A DNA stretch of 64,000 nt from CAZCEC01 sp964497615 (GCA_964497615.1 CAZCEC010000024.1:18505-82504), one strand, 5' to 3'; shown: positions 33,706 through 42,801, numbered from the stretch's first letter. A program made the numbers and translations. The notes: generated from the letters alone by a model not told the origin.

Positions 33706-33796
33706 TGACTTGGCCGTCTCGGACGGCGCGCTGCCTGGTTTGCACGTGCAGAGCTTCTCTGTGGGTGGAGGCCATTTGCATGCCGATTAACATTTG

Positions 33797-36367
33797 ATGC
33801 CGCGCTTCGCCGCGCGCCCCCCAACCCCGCTCCCCCGCGCCGCCGCCCGCGCCGCACACCGCGCGCTCTCCGCCGCGCTGCTGCTGGCCGCCATGCTCGT
33901 CCAGCCCGCCCCCGCCCGCGCCGCCCCACTCGACCCGCCCGGCCCCGCTCTCACTCAACTGCTGGCCCCCGCCGCGCCCCAGGGCGCCCCCTGCACCACC
34001 GTCGTCACCACCACCGTGGACTCCGGCTATGGCAGCCTGCGCGACGCCGTGGCCTGCGCCCCCTCCGGCGGGAGTGTCACCTTCAGCGGCCTGCCCGTCA
34101 GCAGCACCCTCACCCTCACCACCGGCGAGATCGCCTTCACCAAGACCCTGACCCTCGACGGCAGCGGCGCGCCCGGCCTCGCCGTGGACGGCAACAGCGC
34201 CGGCCGCATCTTCAACATCGGCCCAGCCAGCCCCGTCACCCTGACGGCGCTGACGCTTCAGCACGGCAGCGTCCACGGCCGCGGCGGCGCGGTGCAGACC
34301 GACGGCCCCCTCGTGCTGAGCCAGGTGGCGCTGCTCGACAATACCAGCACGAACGAAGGCGGCGGCGCGTATGCCGGCGAAGCCCTGACGGTGACCAACA
34401 GCCTGTTCGCGGGCAACGCCTGCACCAGCGCCTGCCTGGGCGGCGGCGCCTATAGCGGCGGGCACCTGGCGCTGACCGGCGTGGACTTCATCAGCAACAC
34501 CAGCACCGGCCACGGCGGCGGCGCGTTTGCAGGGGTGGCGCTCACGGCCACCAACAGCCTGTTCGAACGCAATGCCTGCCTGGCCGCCGATTGCGGCGGC
34601 GGCGGGCTGTATGCCGGCCTGACCCTGGCGGTGACCAGCACCGACTTCCTCACCAACACCAGCGCGGGCCACGGCGGCGGCGGCGCGTATGCCGCCGTCG
34701 CCGCCGCCCTCAGCGGCGGCCTGTTCCAGGGCAACGCCTGCGCCGGCCTCTCGTGCGACGGCGGCGGGCTGTATGCCGGTCTGACCCTGACCCTCAGCGG
34801 CACCGACTTCATCAGCAACACCAGCCGCGGCGGCGGCGGCGGGGCCTATGCCTCCGGCGCCACGGTGACGGGCGGGCGCTTCGAGCGCAACACCTGCCTC
34901 GCGACCTGCACGCGCGGCGGCGGCGGGCTGAATGCGGCTGGCCTGACCCTGACCGGCACGCAGTTCATCAGCAACACCGCTCAGAGCTTCCACGGCGGCG
35001 GGGCAAACGCCTTCACCGCGGCCGTCAGCGGCGCCCGCTTCCAGGGCAACACCTGCGCCGGGCCCGACTGCTTCGGCGGCGGGCTGTACACCGCCAGCAG
35101 CCTGGCCCTGACCGCGACCGAGTTCATCAGCAACACCAGCACCGGCTACGGCGGCGGCGCCATGGCCGGCACCACGGCGTTGGTGAGCGGCGGGCGCTTT
35201 CAGAGCAACCTTTGCACTCAACTCGACTGCACCGGCGGCGGGCTGTATACCGCCAGCACCCTGGTCCTCACCGGCACCGACTTCATCAGCAACACCAGCG
35301 AGGTCGCGGGCGGCGGGCTGTGGGTGGGCGGCATGGCCGCGCTGACCGGCGCCCGCTTCGAGCGCAATGACTGCCTCGGGTCCACGTGCAGCGGCGGCGG
35401 GCTGTTTGCCATCCTGACCCTGGCCCTGACGGCGACCGACTTCATCAGCAACACCAGCGTCACCGGCGGCGGCGGAGTGTTTGTCTTCGGCGACGCCGCG
35501 CTGGCTGGCGGGCGCTTCGAGCGCAACGCCTGCACCGGGTCCGTTTGCACCGCCGCCGGGCTGCATGCCAATGGCGACCTCGTCCTCACCGGCACTGCGT
35601 TCATCAGCAACACCGCCCCCGGCGACAGCGGCGGCGTGTTTGCCAACCAGGCCGCGCTGGTGACGCAGGCCACCTTCCAGGGCAACGCCTGCACCCTGGC
35701 CGGCTGCCGGGGCGGGGGGCTGCTGGCCCGCGGCGTCACCACCGTGACCCACAGCGCCTTCACCGGCAACCAGGCCGCGGGCCAGGGCGGCGGCGCGGCC
35801 TTCCTGCTGGACGGCCCGCACACCCTCGCCAACGTCACCTTCTCCGGCAACTCGGCCGGCGTTGGCGGCGGCGGGGTGCTGGCGAGTTTCGGCGCGGGTG
35901 TCCAACTGCTGAACGTGAGCGTGGTCAGCAATACGGCTCCCAGCGGCGGCGGCCTGTTGGCCGAGTTCGGCGCGACGGTGGGCGTGACCAACACCCTGTT
36001 CGCCTACAACGGCGCGTCCACCTGCGCCGGGGCCATTGCCTTCGGCTCGCACAACCTGGAGTTTCCAGGCACCGGCTGCGCCGCCCTCGGCCCTGGCGCG
36101 GGCTTCTCCACCGCGGACCCGCTCCTCGCGCCGCTGGCTCTCAACGCCCCCGGCCCCGCGTGGACCCACGCCCTGCTGCCCAACAGCCCCGCCCGCGACG
36201 CTGGTCACGCCCCCACCTGCGCCGGCCCGCTGGTGAACAACCTGGACCAGCGCGGCGTGGCGCGCCCCATTGACGGCGACGCCGTCCCCGGCGCGGTGTG
36301 CGATCTCGGCGCCTACGAAGCTGAGCCGGCGCTGTTGCTCTTGTACCTGCCGCTGGTGATGCGGTAG
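33797..36367 (+). CDS. Secreted right-handed beta-helix surface protein with C-terminal LPLVMR
   Basis: About 856 residues. A twin-basic signal peptide (RAAHRALSAALLLAAMLV, cut near ARAA) precedes a short domain with VVTTTVDSGYGSLRDAV, the start typical of polymorphic outer-membrane-like beta-helix proteins. Some twelve repeats then follow, each near 55-60 residues, with LTLTGTDFISNTS, a GGGGAYA turn, GGRFERNxC and a second cysteine (NACLAADCGGGGLYAG). The paired cysteines in each coil could form a ladder of disulphides. The chain ends LLLLYLPLVMR, a C-terminal pattern shared with the protein at 37422. It is probably displayed on or shed from the surface; its partner is unknown. The ATG at 33797 is preferred over a TTG one codon earlier. 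Confidence 0.8.
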   Translation: MPRFAARPPTPLPRAAARAAHRALSAALLLAAMLVQPAPARAAPLDPPGPALTQLLAPAAPQGAPCTTVVTTTVDSGYGSLRDAVACAPSGGSVTFSGLPVSSTLTLTTGEIAFTKTLTLDGSGAPGLAVDGNSAGRIFNIGPASPVTLTALTLQHGSVHGRGGAVQTDGPLVLSQVALLDNTSTNEGGGAYAGEALTVTNSLFAGNACTSACLGGGAYSGGHLALTGVDFISNTSTGHGGGAFAGVALTATNSLFERNACLAADCGGGGLYAGLTLAVTSTDFLTNTSAGHGGGGAYAAVAAALSGGLFQGNACAGLSCDGGGLYAGLTLTLSGTDFISNTSRGGGGGAYASGATVTGGRFERNTCLATCTRGGGGLNAAGLTLTGTQFISNTAQSFHGGGANAFTAAVSGARFQGNTCAGPDCFGGGLYTASSLALTATEFISNTSTGYGGGAMAGTTALVSGGRFQSNLCTQLDCTGGGLYTASTLVLTGTDFISNTSEVAGGGLWVGGMAALTGARFERNDCLGSTCSGGGLFAILTLALTATDFISNTSVTGGGGVFVFGDAALAGGRFERNACTGSVCTAAGLHANGDLVLTGTAFISNTAPGDSGGVFANQAALVTQATFQGNACTLAGCRGGGLLARGVTTVTHSAFTGNQAAGQGGGAAFLLDGPHTLANVTFSGNSAGVGGGGVLASFGAGVQLLNVSVVSNTAPSGGGLLAEFGATVGVTNTLFAYNGASTCAGAIAFGSHNLEFPGTGCAALGPGAGFSTADPLLAPLALNAPGPAWTHALLPNSPARDAGHAPTCAGPLVNNLDQRGVARPIDGDAVPGAVCDLGAYEAEPALLLLYLPLVMR

Positions 36368-37351
36368 GTTGCGTGCCTTCACCACGAAGGCGCTAAGCCG
36401 CGAAGCGTCACGAAGAGAACATCAATACCGCGGAGCACGCGGCCCACTCCACTTCGTCGCGGGGGGCTTCGCTCAGCGCGCGGAGAAGGCGTGGTGCGCT
36501 CTCCCTGCCGTGAGCGCGGCCCCCAGGGACTTGTCATCGGAGTACCGTAGCGGGGGGGATTCTGCGAAGCGTCCCCCCCGGCCCGCCCCTGCGCCTCTAT
36601 GAGCAGATCGAAGCACCTGCCGCGGAGAAGGTGCGGCGGACGCTGGCGGAGTGGAAAGGTGGGGCAACGGTGGCAACGGATTTTGAAACGGATTAAACGG
36701 ATTGGGCGTTGAAAAAGGATAAGGTGGTTGGCGTTAGGGCCTGATCCGCTCCCAAGCGTGGTCCCGAACCCGGCCAGGGTCCCGTTAAAAGGCTGCCATC
36801 CGCACGGTTTTTAGCGGAACCACGTTGTAGTCCAGGCCAACGGCTGGGCGCGGATTAGAAACGCAACCCGGACACCCCCTCAGCAGTGATACCCCTCGCG
36901 CGCCGTCAGGTGCGCCAGGCCCGGCTTGCGCGACCTGCGCTCGGGGTGACAATGTCTTCGGTGATGATCGTGGATCAACATCGCAAAAACCGTTGTCACG
37001 CTGAGCGCGAACGCAGCCAAGCGCAATCTCCCACCCCCTCCGCGCGCGAAGCGTATCGTTGAGCAATCGTCGATACCCCTCGCGCGCCGGCTGGTGCGCC
37101 AGGCCCCGCTTGTGCGACTTGCGCTCGGGGTGACATTGAAATTCGGTGCCGCTCCGCCGCGTGCCCCCATCGCGCCTGCCATGCGCTCCTACGCCCGGCG
37201 CCCACACGCCCGCGCCCCCACACGCTCACCCGCCCAGTGCGAAGCCCCCACGCGCCCACGCGCCCCCCTCCGCCCTCCCACGCCCAATCCGCTTAATCCG
37301 CTTCAAAACAGGAACGCCCCCTTGCGGGGTCCGTTGCCACCGTTGCCACCG
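36368..37351. repeat. Gene-free repeat island with MITE, R1 copies and inverted ends
   Basis: No gene is seen in about 1 kb. It holds CACGAAGGCGCTAAGCCGCG-type words (36383), a MITE copy (36745-36880: CTGATCCGCTCCC, GGGTCCCGTTAAAA, TTTTAGCGGAACCACG, GGATTAGAAACGCAACC) and R1 copies (36880-37145). The segment is bordered by inverted copies of a GGTGGCAACGG and TTTTGAAACGGATTAAACGG block at 36665-36711 and 37281-37360. Confidence 0.75.
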
Positions 37352-37380
37352 TTGCCCCCCGCCCCCCGCCGGAGTATAAT
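37352..37380 (+). promoter_or_regulatory. Promoter of the small secreted protein at 37422
   Basis: TTGCCC (37352-37357), a 17-bp spacer and a perfect TATAAT (37375-37380), about 40 bp before the ATG. Confidence 0.65.
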
Positions 37381-37421
37381 GAACGTGTTCGCGTCGCCCG
37401 CCTGCCCAGGAGAGAGCCGCC

Positions 37422-37715
37422 ATGCGCCACACACGCCTGATCGCCCTTACCGCCGTGCTCGTCGTGGCCGCGATTCTCACCGTCTCGCTGGCCAGCGTGG
37501 CCGGCGCCCAGTCCGGCGGCGGCTACGACCTCACCTGGAGCACCATTGACGGCGGCGGCGGCTCGTCCAGCGGCGGCGCCTACACCCTGGACGGCACCAT
37601 CGGCCAGCCCGACGCCGGCACGCACTCCGGCGGCGACTACACCCTGGGCGGCGGCTTCTGGGCCGGCTTCGCCGCCGCGCTCAACAGCCTGTTCCTGCCC
37701 CTCATCAGCCGCTAG
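37422..37715 (+). CDS. Small secreted glycine-rich protein ending LPLISR
   Basis: A 97-residue protein. A signal peptide (RLIALTAVLVVAAILTVSLA, cut near AGAQS) is followed by a short glycine-rich fold (GGGYDLTWSTIDGGGGSSSG, AYTLDGTIGQPDAGTHSGGD, YTLGGGFWAG) and the C-terminus NSLFLPLISR. The YDLTWSTIDGGGG and TIGQPDAG segments are common in Chloroflexota exported proteins, usually as a tail module of larger proteins; here the module stands alone. The function is unknown. A perfect TATAAT promoter and AGGAGAG ribosome site suggest strong expression. Confidence 0.78.
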   Translation: MRHTRLIALTAVLVVAAILTVSLASVAGAQSGGGYDLTWSTIDGGGGSSSGGAYTLDGTIGQPDAGTHSGGDYTLGGGFWAGFAAALNSLFLPLISR

Positions 37716-37743
37716 CGCCGGGCTGGCGGCGGGGGCTATCCCC

Positions 37744-37983
37744 ATGCCCGACCAATCCCCCCTCGCCTTCTCGCTCATCCTGGCTGCCCTGGCCGCCCTC
37801 GGCCTGATCTTGGCCAGCCGCGACCTGCTGGCCCTCTTCCGGCGGCGGGCCGAAGGCGGCTGCCTCACCTGCGGCGAACCGTTCAACGCTGGCTGGCCCA
37901 CCCGCACCGCCCCCACCGTCCGGCGCGGCGAGTACGAGCAGGTTTGGGTCTGCCCCAAATGCGGCACCCCGCGAGAATATTAA
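37744..37983 (+). CDS. Membrane-anchored zinc-ribbon small protein
   Basis: A 79-residue protein that I do not recognise by name. One membrane helix (LAFSLILAALAALGLILAS) is followed by an arginine-rich turn and a zinc ribbon made of CLTCG and CPKCG, spaced by about 35 residues. The ribbon would face the cytoplasm. It starts 28 bp after the preceding small secreted protein gene and probably shares its transcript. The reading frame is supported by the helix and the two cysteine pairs. Confidence 0.7.
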   Translation: MPDQSPLAFSLILAALAALGLILASRDLLALFRRRAEGGCLTCGEPFNAGWPTRTAPTVRRGEYEQVWVCPKCGTPREY

Positions 37984-37984
37984 A

Positions 37985-38185
37985 ACCGTGTGTCAAGTGT
38001 CGCGTGCCAAGTGTCATGTGCCAAGTGTCATGTGCCGAGTGTCGCGTTTCACGTATCACGTTTCAAGTATCATGTGCCGAGTGCCAAGTGTCAGGTGATG
38101 GGCGACACGTGACACTTGACACTTGATACCGGACACCAAATGCCTGACACTTGACACCTGACACGTGATACTTGACACCCCTCAG
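37985..38185. repeat. AAGTGTC word tract
   Basis: About 200 bp of near-tandem words such as GTGTCAAGTGTC, GTGCCAAGTGTCAT and its complement TGACACTTGACAC. The first part uses AAGTGTCA and the second its complement, so the tract as a whole can fold. Related short pieces occur at 48882, 61556 and 63565. Confidence 0.85.
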
Positions 38186-38195
38186 GAGTCCCCTC

Positions 38196-39866
38196 ATGGC
38201 CAAACTCGTCAACCCCGACCGCAAGCAAGTATCCAAGCAGGCCGCCGCCAAACGATTGAAGGCGAACAAGCCCGCCCGCGGCAAGGCGGCGCCGTTCAAG
38301 CTCACCTATGCCACCATGTACAATCCGCCCGAGAGCATGCACACCAAGTACGACCGGGCGCTGGCCGCCGTCAAGGCCGGCATGGGCCGCGACTATGGCA
38401 TGCTCATCAACGGGCAGGACGTGTTCCACGACCAGAAGTTTGAAGACCGTTCGCCCATCAACACCGACTGGGTGCTGGGCACCTTCCAGGCCGGCACGCT
38501 CGCGCACGCCGAGCAGGCCCTGGGCGCCGCCTACGCCGCCTGGCCCAAGTGGGCCGGGCTGAAGTGGCAGGACCGGGTGCGCATTATGCGGCGCGCCGCC
38601 GCCCAGATCGAGAAGCGCGTCTACGAGATCGGCGCGGTGCTCTCGCTGGAAGTGGGCAAGAACCGCATGGAAGGCCTGGGCGACGCGCAAGAGACCGCCG
38701 ACCTGATCTACTACGCCTGCGACCAGATGGAAGCGAACGGCGGCTACGTTAAAGAGATGGGCCGCGACCCCTTACGCGGCTACCACACCACCAACATTTC
38801 CATCCTGCGCCCGTATGGGGTGTGGGTGGTCATCAGCCCCTTCAACTTCCCCTTCGCGCTGGCCGGCGGCCCCAGCGGCGCGGCCCTGGTGGCCGGCAAC
38901 ACCGTCGTCTTCAAGCCCGCCTCGGATACGCCCCTCACCGGCCGGCTGCTGGCCGAGTGCATGCGCGACGGCGGCGTGCCGGCGGGCGTGTTCAACTTCG
39001 TCACCGGCGGCGGGCGCGCCATCGGCCAGCCCCTGGTGGACGACCGGCGCGTGGCCGGCATCACCTTCACCGGCTCCTACGATGTGGGCATGGGCATCTA
39101 CCGCAGCTTCGCCGCCGGCCGCTACCCGCGCCCCTGCATCGCCGAGATGGGCGGCAAGAACCCCGCCATCGTCAGCCGCAACGCCAATCTGGAAGACGCC
39201 GCCACCGGCATCGTGCGCTCCGCCTTCGGGCTGCAAGGGCAGAAGTGCTCCGCGAACTCGCGCATCTTCGTCGAAGCGCCGGTCAAGGATAAGCTGGCCC
39301 AGCTCCTGGTGGACAAGACCCGCGCCCTTAAGATTGGCGACCCCACCGCCCGCGAGAACTGGCTCGGCCCGGTGGTCAACGCCAACTCCTACCGCGAGTT
39401 CAGCGAGTTCAGCGAAGAGTTGTCGCAGGCCGGCGACATCCTGCACGGCGGGCGCCAGCTCACCGACGGCGAGTATGGCAAGGGCTACTTCTGCGAGCCG
39501 ACCCTGGTGGCCGGGGTGGACCGCGGCCACCGGCTGTGGCAGCACGAGATGTTCCTGCCCATCACCATGCTGGCCGAAGTGGACTCGCTGGACGAAGCCA
39601 TGCGCCGCGCCAACGACGTGGCCTACGGGCTGACGGCCGGCTTCTACGGCTCCAAGAAGGAAGCCGACTGGTTCTTCCAGCACATCGAAGCCGGCGTCAC
39701 CTACGCCAACCGGCCGCAGGGCGCGACGACGGGCGCGTGGCCGGGGTTCCAGCCTTTTGGCGGCTGGAAGGGGAGCGGCTCCACCGGCAAGAACGCGGGC
39801 GGCCACTACTACCTGCCGCTGTATATGCACGAGCAGATTCGGACGAAGGTGGAGAGAGCGAAGTAG
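38196..39866 (+). CDS. L-glutamate gamma-semialdehyde (1-pyrroline-5-carboxylate) dehydrogenase
   Basis: A 556-residue aldehyde dehydrogenase of the P5C dehydrogenase type. It oxidises glutamate semialdehyde, from proline or arginine breakdown, to glutamate with NAD+. Catalytic residues are visible: glutamate at about 317 in IAEMGGKNP and the nucleophile at about C351 in GLQGQKCSANSRIF. ISPFNFPFALAGGPSGAALVAGN is the cofactor-binding segment, and the end (TGAWPGFQPFGGWKGSGSTGK) is typical of the group-4 enzymes. The lysine-rich first 30 residues (NPDRKQVSKQAAAKRLKANK) are unusual for the family. CAGGAG precedes the ATG. No proline dehydrogenase gene is adjacent. Confidence 0.88.
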   Translation: MAKLVNPDRKQVSKQAAAKRLKANKPARGKAAPFKLTYATMYNPPESMHTKYDRALAAVKAGMGRDYGMLINGQDVFHDQKFEDRSPINTDWVLGTFQAGTLAHAEQALGAAYAAWPKWAGLKWQDRVRIMRRAAAQIEKRVYEIGAVLSLEVGKNRMEGLGDAQETADLIYYACDQMEANGGYVKEMGRDPLRGYHTTNISILRPYGVWVVISPFNFPFALAGGPSGAALVAGNTVVFKPASDTPLTGRLLAECMRDGGVPAGVFNFVTGGGRAIGQPLVDDRRVAGITFTGSYDVGMGIYRSFAAGRYPRPCIAEMGGKNPAIVSRNANLEDAATGIVRSAFGLQGQKCSANSRIFVEAPVKDKLAQLLVDKTRALKIGDPTARENWLGPVVNANSYREFSEFSEELSQAGDILHGGRQLTDGEYGKGYFCEPTLVAGVDRGHRLWQHEMFLPITMLAEVDSLDEAMRRANDVAYGLTAGFYGSKKEADWFFQHIEAGVTYANRPQGATTGAWPGFQPFGGWKGSGSTGKNAGGHYYLPLYMHEQIRTKVERAK

Positions 39867-39944
39867 AACCGCGCCGATTGACCTGCCAAGCGGTGATGTG
39901 GCGTCGGGGCCGCGTTTCAACAGGCACCAACTTGACGTGGTGTC

Positions 39945-40095
39945 CAGGTTGCGTTTCTAATCCGCGCCCAGGCGTTTACCTGATCCCGAGCGTGGTCCCG
40001 CTAAAGATCGTGCGGACCGCAGCCCTTTTAACGGGACCATGCTTGGGTTCAGAGACACGCGTGGGCGCGGATTAGATCACGACTCCCCAGACATC
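39945..40095. repeat. MITE-like palindromic element, complete
   Basis: One of the best copies. It runs GTTGCGTTTCTAATCCGCGC, GCGTGGTCCCGCTAAAG, CCTTTTAACGGGACCATGC, then GTGGGCGCGGATTAGATCAC. It lies about 30 bp upstream of the first MDR gene, in the opposite orientation to the copy at 41110. Confidence 0.85.
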
Positions 40096-40123
40096 ACATC
40101 AAGCTTATGCGTGAGAGATCAGC

Positions 40124-41107
40124 TTGAAAGCCGTCACCTACGCCCGCTACGGCCCGCCCGACGTGCTGCGGGTGGAGGAGATCGAGCCGCCCGCCCCCAG
40201 CGACGATCAGCTTCTCGTCCGGGTGCGGGCGTCGTCCATTAACGCCGGCGACTACCGCGTGCGCGCCGGGCGGCCCGCCTTCCTGCGCGTGATGATGGGC
40301 GCGCCCTTCAAGCCCCGCAGCAATCGCCTCGGCTCCGACCTGGCCGGCGTGGTGGAGGCCGTGGGCGCGAACATCACCCAGTTCCAGCCGGGCGACGAAG
40401 TGCTGGGCTGCCGCAGCGGCGCGTTTGCGGAGTACGTCGTGGCGCGCGAGCGGCAGTTGGCCCACAAGCCCGCCCATGTCTCGTTCGAGCAGGCCGCCGC
40501 CGTGCCGGTGGCGGGCCTGACCGCCGTGCAGGGCCTGCGCGATGCGGGCAAATTGCAGGCGGGCCAAAAGGTGCTCATCTATGGCGCGTCCGGCGGGGTG
40601 GGGACATGCCTGATCCAGGTGGCCAAGGCGCTGGGGGCGGACGTGACGGCGGCGGTCAGCCCGCGCAATCTGGAGTTGGCGCGCGCGCTGGGCGCGGACC
40701 GGGTGCTGAACTACCGCGCCGACGACTTCGCCCGCCGCCCGGAGCGCTACGACCTGATCGTGGCCGCCAACGGCTACCGCTGGATCGGCGACTACGGGCG
40801 CGCCCTCCAGCCGCAGGGGCGCTACGTGTGCGCGGGCGGCACGCTGCCGCAGCTTTTCCAGGCCATGCTGCTGGGCGGGGCGCTCTCGCGCGCGGGCGGC
40901 AAGCAGTTCAGCTTCATGGGCATCGCCGATGTCGTCCAGAGCGATCTGGTCTTCCTGGCGGAGATGCTGCGCGACGGCACGCTCACGCCCCACATCGACC
41001 GACTCTATCCCCTGAGCGATATCGTGGCCGCGTTCGAGTACGTGGAGGGCGAGCACGCGCAGGGGAAGGTGGTGATAACGATTGATGGCGCCCAAGCACA
41101 AACTTGA
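40124..41107 (+). CDS. Zinc-less MDR-family NAD(P)-dependent oxidoreductase, copy A
   Basis: A 327-residue member of the medium-chain dehydrogenase/reductase family. The GroES-like part (MKAVTYARYGPPDVLRVEEI, then LGSDLAGVVEAVGANITQFQ) precedes a Rossmann fold with VLIYGASGGVGTCLIQVAKA. The cysteine and histidine ligands of zinc alcohol dehydrogenases are lacking, so a quinone-reductase or enone-reductase type is likely. The start is TTG, behind GAGAGATCAGC. The next gene is a diverged tandem copy with the same leader and the same TTG start. Confidence 0.85.
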   Translation: MKAVTYARYGPPDVLRVEEIEPPAPSDDQLLVRVRASSINAGDYRVRAGRPAFLRVMMGAPFKPRSNRLGSDLAGVVEAVGANITQFQPGDEVLGCRSGAFAEYVVARERQLAHKPAHVSFEQAAAVPVAGLTAVQGLRDAGKLQAGQKVLIYGASGGVGTCLIQVAKALGADVTAAVSPRNLELARALGADRVLNYRADDFARRPERYDLIVAANGYRWIGDYGRALQPQGRYVCAGGTLPQLFQAMLLGGALSRAGGKQFSFMGIADVVQSDLVFLAEMLRDGTLTPHIDRLYPLSDIVAAFEYVEGEHAQGKVVITIDGAQAQT

Positions 41108-41109
41108 CG

Positions 41110-41265
41110 GGCTGCCGGGGGAGTCGTGATCTAATCCGCGCCCACACGTGATTCTGAACTCAAGCATTGTCCCGTTAAAGTGCGGACGTCCGCACGATCT
41201 TTAGCGGGACCACGCCCGGGATCACGCCAACGCTCAGGAGCGCATTAGAAACGCAACTTTGACAC
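41110..41265. repeat. MITE-like palindromic element, inverted relative to the copy at 39945
   Basis: Runs GGGGGAGTCGTGATCTAATC, then TTGTCCCGTTAAAG, TCTTTAGCGGGACCACGC, and GCGCATTAGAAACGCAACTT. It matches the reverse complement of the 39945 element including its flank (GAAACGCAAC and GACACC). Confidence 0.85.
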
Positions 41266-41294
41266 CCCATCCCGTTCATTCTTGAGAGATCAAC

Positions 41295-42269
41295 TTGAAA
41301 GCCATCGTCTACGCCCGCTACGGCCCGCCCGCCGTCCTCCAACTCGCGGACGTGCCCAAGCCCGCCCCGGCCGACGGCGAAATCCTGATCAAGCTCCACG
41401 CCGTCTCCGTCAACCGCTCGGACTGGGAGTCGCTCATCGGCCAACCCCTGTACGCCCGCATCGGCGGGCCGTTCAAGCCGGGCAAGGCCATCCTCGGCTC
41501 CGACATCGCGGGCGTGGTGGAAGCGGCCGGCCCCGGCCACACCCGCTTCCAGCCCAGCGACGAAGTCTTTGGCGACATCCTGGGGCACATGGGCGGCTTC
41601 GCCGAGTACGTCTGCGTGAAGGGCACGGCCCTGGCCCACAAGCCCCCCGGCCTGAGCTTTGCGGCGGCCTCCACCCTGCCGCAGGCCGGCGTCATCGCCC
41701 TGCAGGCCATCCGCGACCAGGGCCAGGTGCAGGCCGGCCAGCGCGTGCTCATCAACGGCGCGGGCGGCGGCGGCGCCTTTGCCATTCAGCTTGCCAAACA
41801 GCGCGGCGCGGAAATCACCGCCGTGGACCACGGCCGCAAGGCGGACTTCCTGCGCGGGCTGGGCGCCGATCACGTCCTCGACTACACCCAGCAGGACTTC
41901 ACCCGCACCGGCCAGCAGTACGACCTGATCCTGGACCTGATCGCCCATCGCTCCGCGCTGGCCTATCCGCGCGCCCTGCGCCCCGGCGGCCAATACCTGT
42001 TCGTGGGCGGCTCCGTCAGCACCCTGCTCCAGCTTCTGCTGTTGGGGCCGCTCATCCGGCGGATGACGGGCAAGCACATGCGCCTGCTGATGGTGCAGAC
42101 CAACCGCCAGGACATCGAAACGCTGGGCGAGATGGCCGCGGCTGGCACGCTGACGCCGGTCATCCACCGCCGCTATCCCCTCAGCGAAACGCCCGAAGCC
42201 CTGCGCGTGCTCGGCGCGGGGCAGGCCAACGGCAAGCTCGTCATCACGCTCGCGGCAGACGCGGGCTAA
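41295..42269 (+). CDS. Zinc-less MDR-family NAD(P)-dependent oxidoreductase, copy B
   Basis: A 324-residue paralogue of the preceding protein, with MKAIVYARYGPPAVLQLADV, LGSDIAGVVEAAGPGHTRFQ and VLINGAGGGGAFAIQLAKQ. In copy B the cofactor loop reads G-A-G-G-G-G rather than G-A-S-G-G-V, so the two copies may differ in cofactor fit. Zinc ligands are absent. It starts with TTG behind GAGAGATCAAC, as copy A does. The Imm5-like gene follows after only 4 bp, so both are on one transcript. Confidence 0.85.
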   Translation: MKAIVYARYGPPAVLQLADVPKPAPADGEILIKLHAVSVNRSDWESLIGQPLYARIGGPFKPGKAILGSDIAGVVEAAGPGHTRFQPSDEVFGDILGHMGGFAEYVCVKGTALAHKPPGLSFAAASTLPQAGVIALQAIRDQGQVQAGQRVLINGAGGGGAFAIQLAKQRGAEITAVDHGRKADFLRGLGADHVLDYTQQDFTRTGQQYDLILDLIAHRSALAYPRALRPGGQYLFVGGSVSTLLQLLLLGPLIRRMTGKHMRLLMVQTNRQDIETLGEMAAAGTLTPVIHRRYPLSETPEALRVLGAGQANGKLVITLAADAG

Positions 42270-42273
42270 GGCG

Positions 42274-42801
42274 GTGTCACGACTTGTGATCCTCCCCAAA
42301 ATCCGCGACCCGCGCTTCATCACCCTCCGCCGCGGCGGCACGCTGACGGATGCGGACCATCACCGGCTCGCGCTGTGGGCGGCGGCCTGCGCGGAGCACG
42401 TCCTACACCACTTCGAGTCCGTGCGGCCGGACGACCCGCGCCCCCGCCAGGCGATTGAGCAGGCCCGCGCCTGGGTGCGCGGCGAGACCCGCATGATGCA
42501 GGCGCGCGATGCGGCCGGTCATGCCAACGCCGCCGCCCGCGACCTGAGCGGGGCCGCCCGCTATGCCGCCTACGCCGCCGGCCAGGCCGCGGCCGTGGCC
42601 CACGTTGCCGCGCACGAGCTGGGCGCGGCGGCCTATGCCATCCGGGCCGCCCAGGCGGCCGCGCCCGCCGGCAAGGCGGAGCAGGCCGGGCGGCGCGAGT
42701 GCCGCTGGCAGCGCGCCCAACTCCCCAAGGCCATCCGCGCGCTCGTGCTCGATGACCAGCGGCTGCGCAACCATTTGTGCTGGTCGGTGTTCGACGGCTG
42801 A
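42274..42801 (+). CDS. Putative immunity protein (Imm5-like)
   Basis: A 175-residue helical protein. The opening RDPRFITLRRGGTLTDADHH, the LALWAAACAEHVLHHFE helix, and RPDDPRPRQAIEQARAWVRG are typical of the family annotated as putative immunity protein. So is VAHVAAHELGAAAYAIRA. The name comes from gene-neighbourhood studies of polymorphic toxins; no toxin gene lies here and most members, like this one, are solitary. The start is GTG, 4 bp after the MDR stop, which points to translational coupling. It is probably cytoplasmic, with no known biochemical role. Confidence 0.75.
   Translation: MSRLVILPKIRDPRFITLRRGGTLTDADHHRLALWAAACAEHVLHHFESVRPDDPRPRQAIEQARAWVRGETRMMQARDAAGHANAAARDLSGAARYAAYAAGQAAAVAHVAAHELGAAAYAIRAAQAAAPAGKAEQAGRRECRWQRAQLPKAIRALVLDDQRLRNHLCWSVFDG

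Noticed and set aside
37985..38185. Possible CRISPR or satellite array
   Set aside because: Words of about 7-12 bp without defined spacers; the second half is the complement of the first.
40124..42269. Zinc alcohol dehydrogenases
   Set aside because: The catalytic cysteine/histidine ligands and the structural four-cysteine lobe are absent from both proteins.
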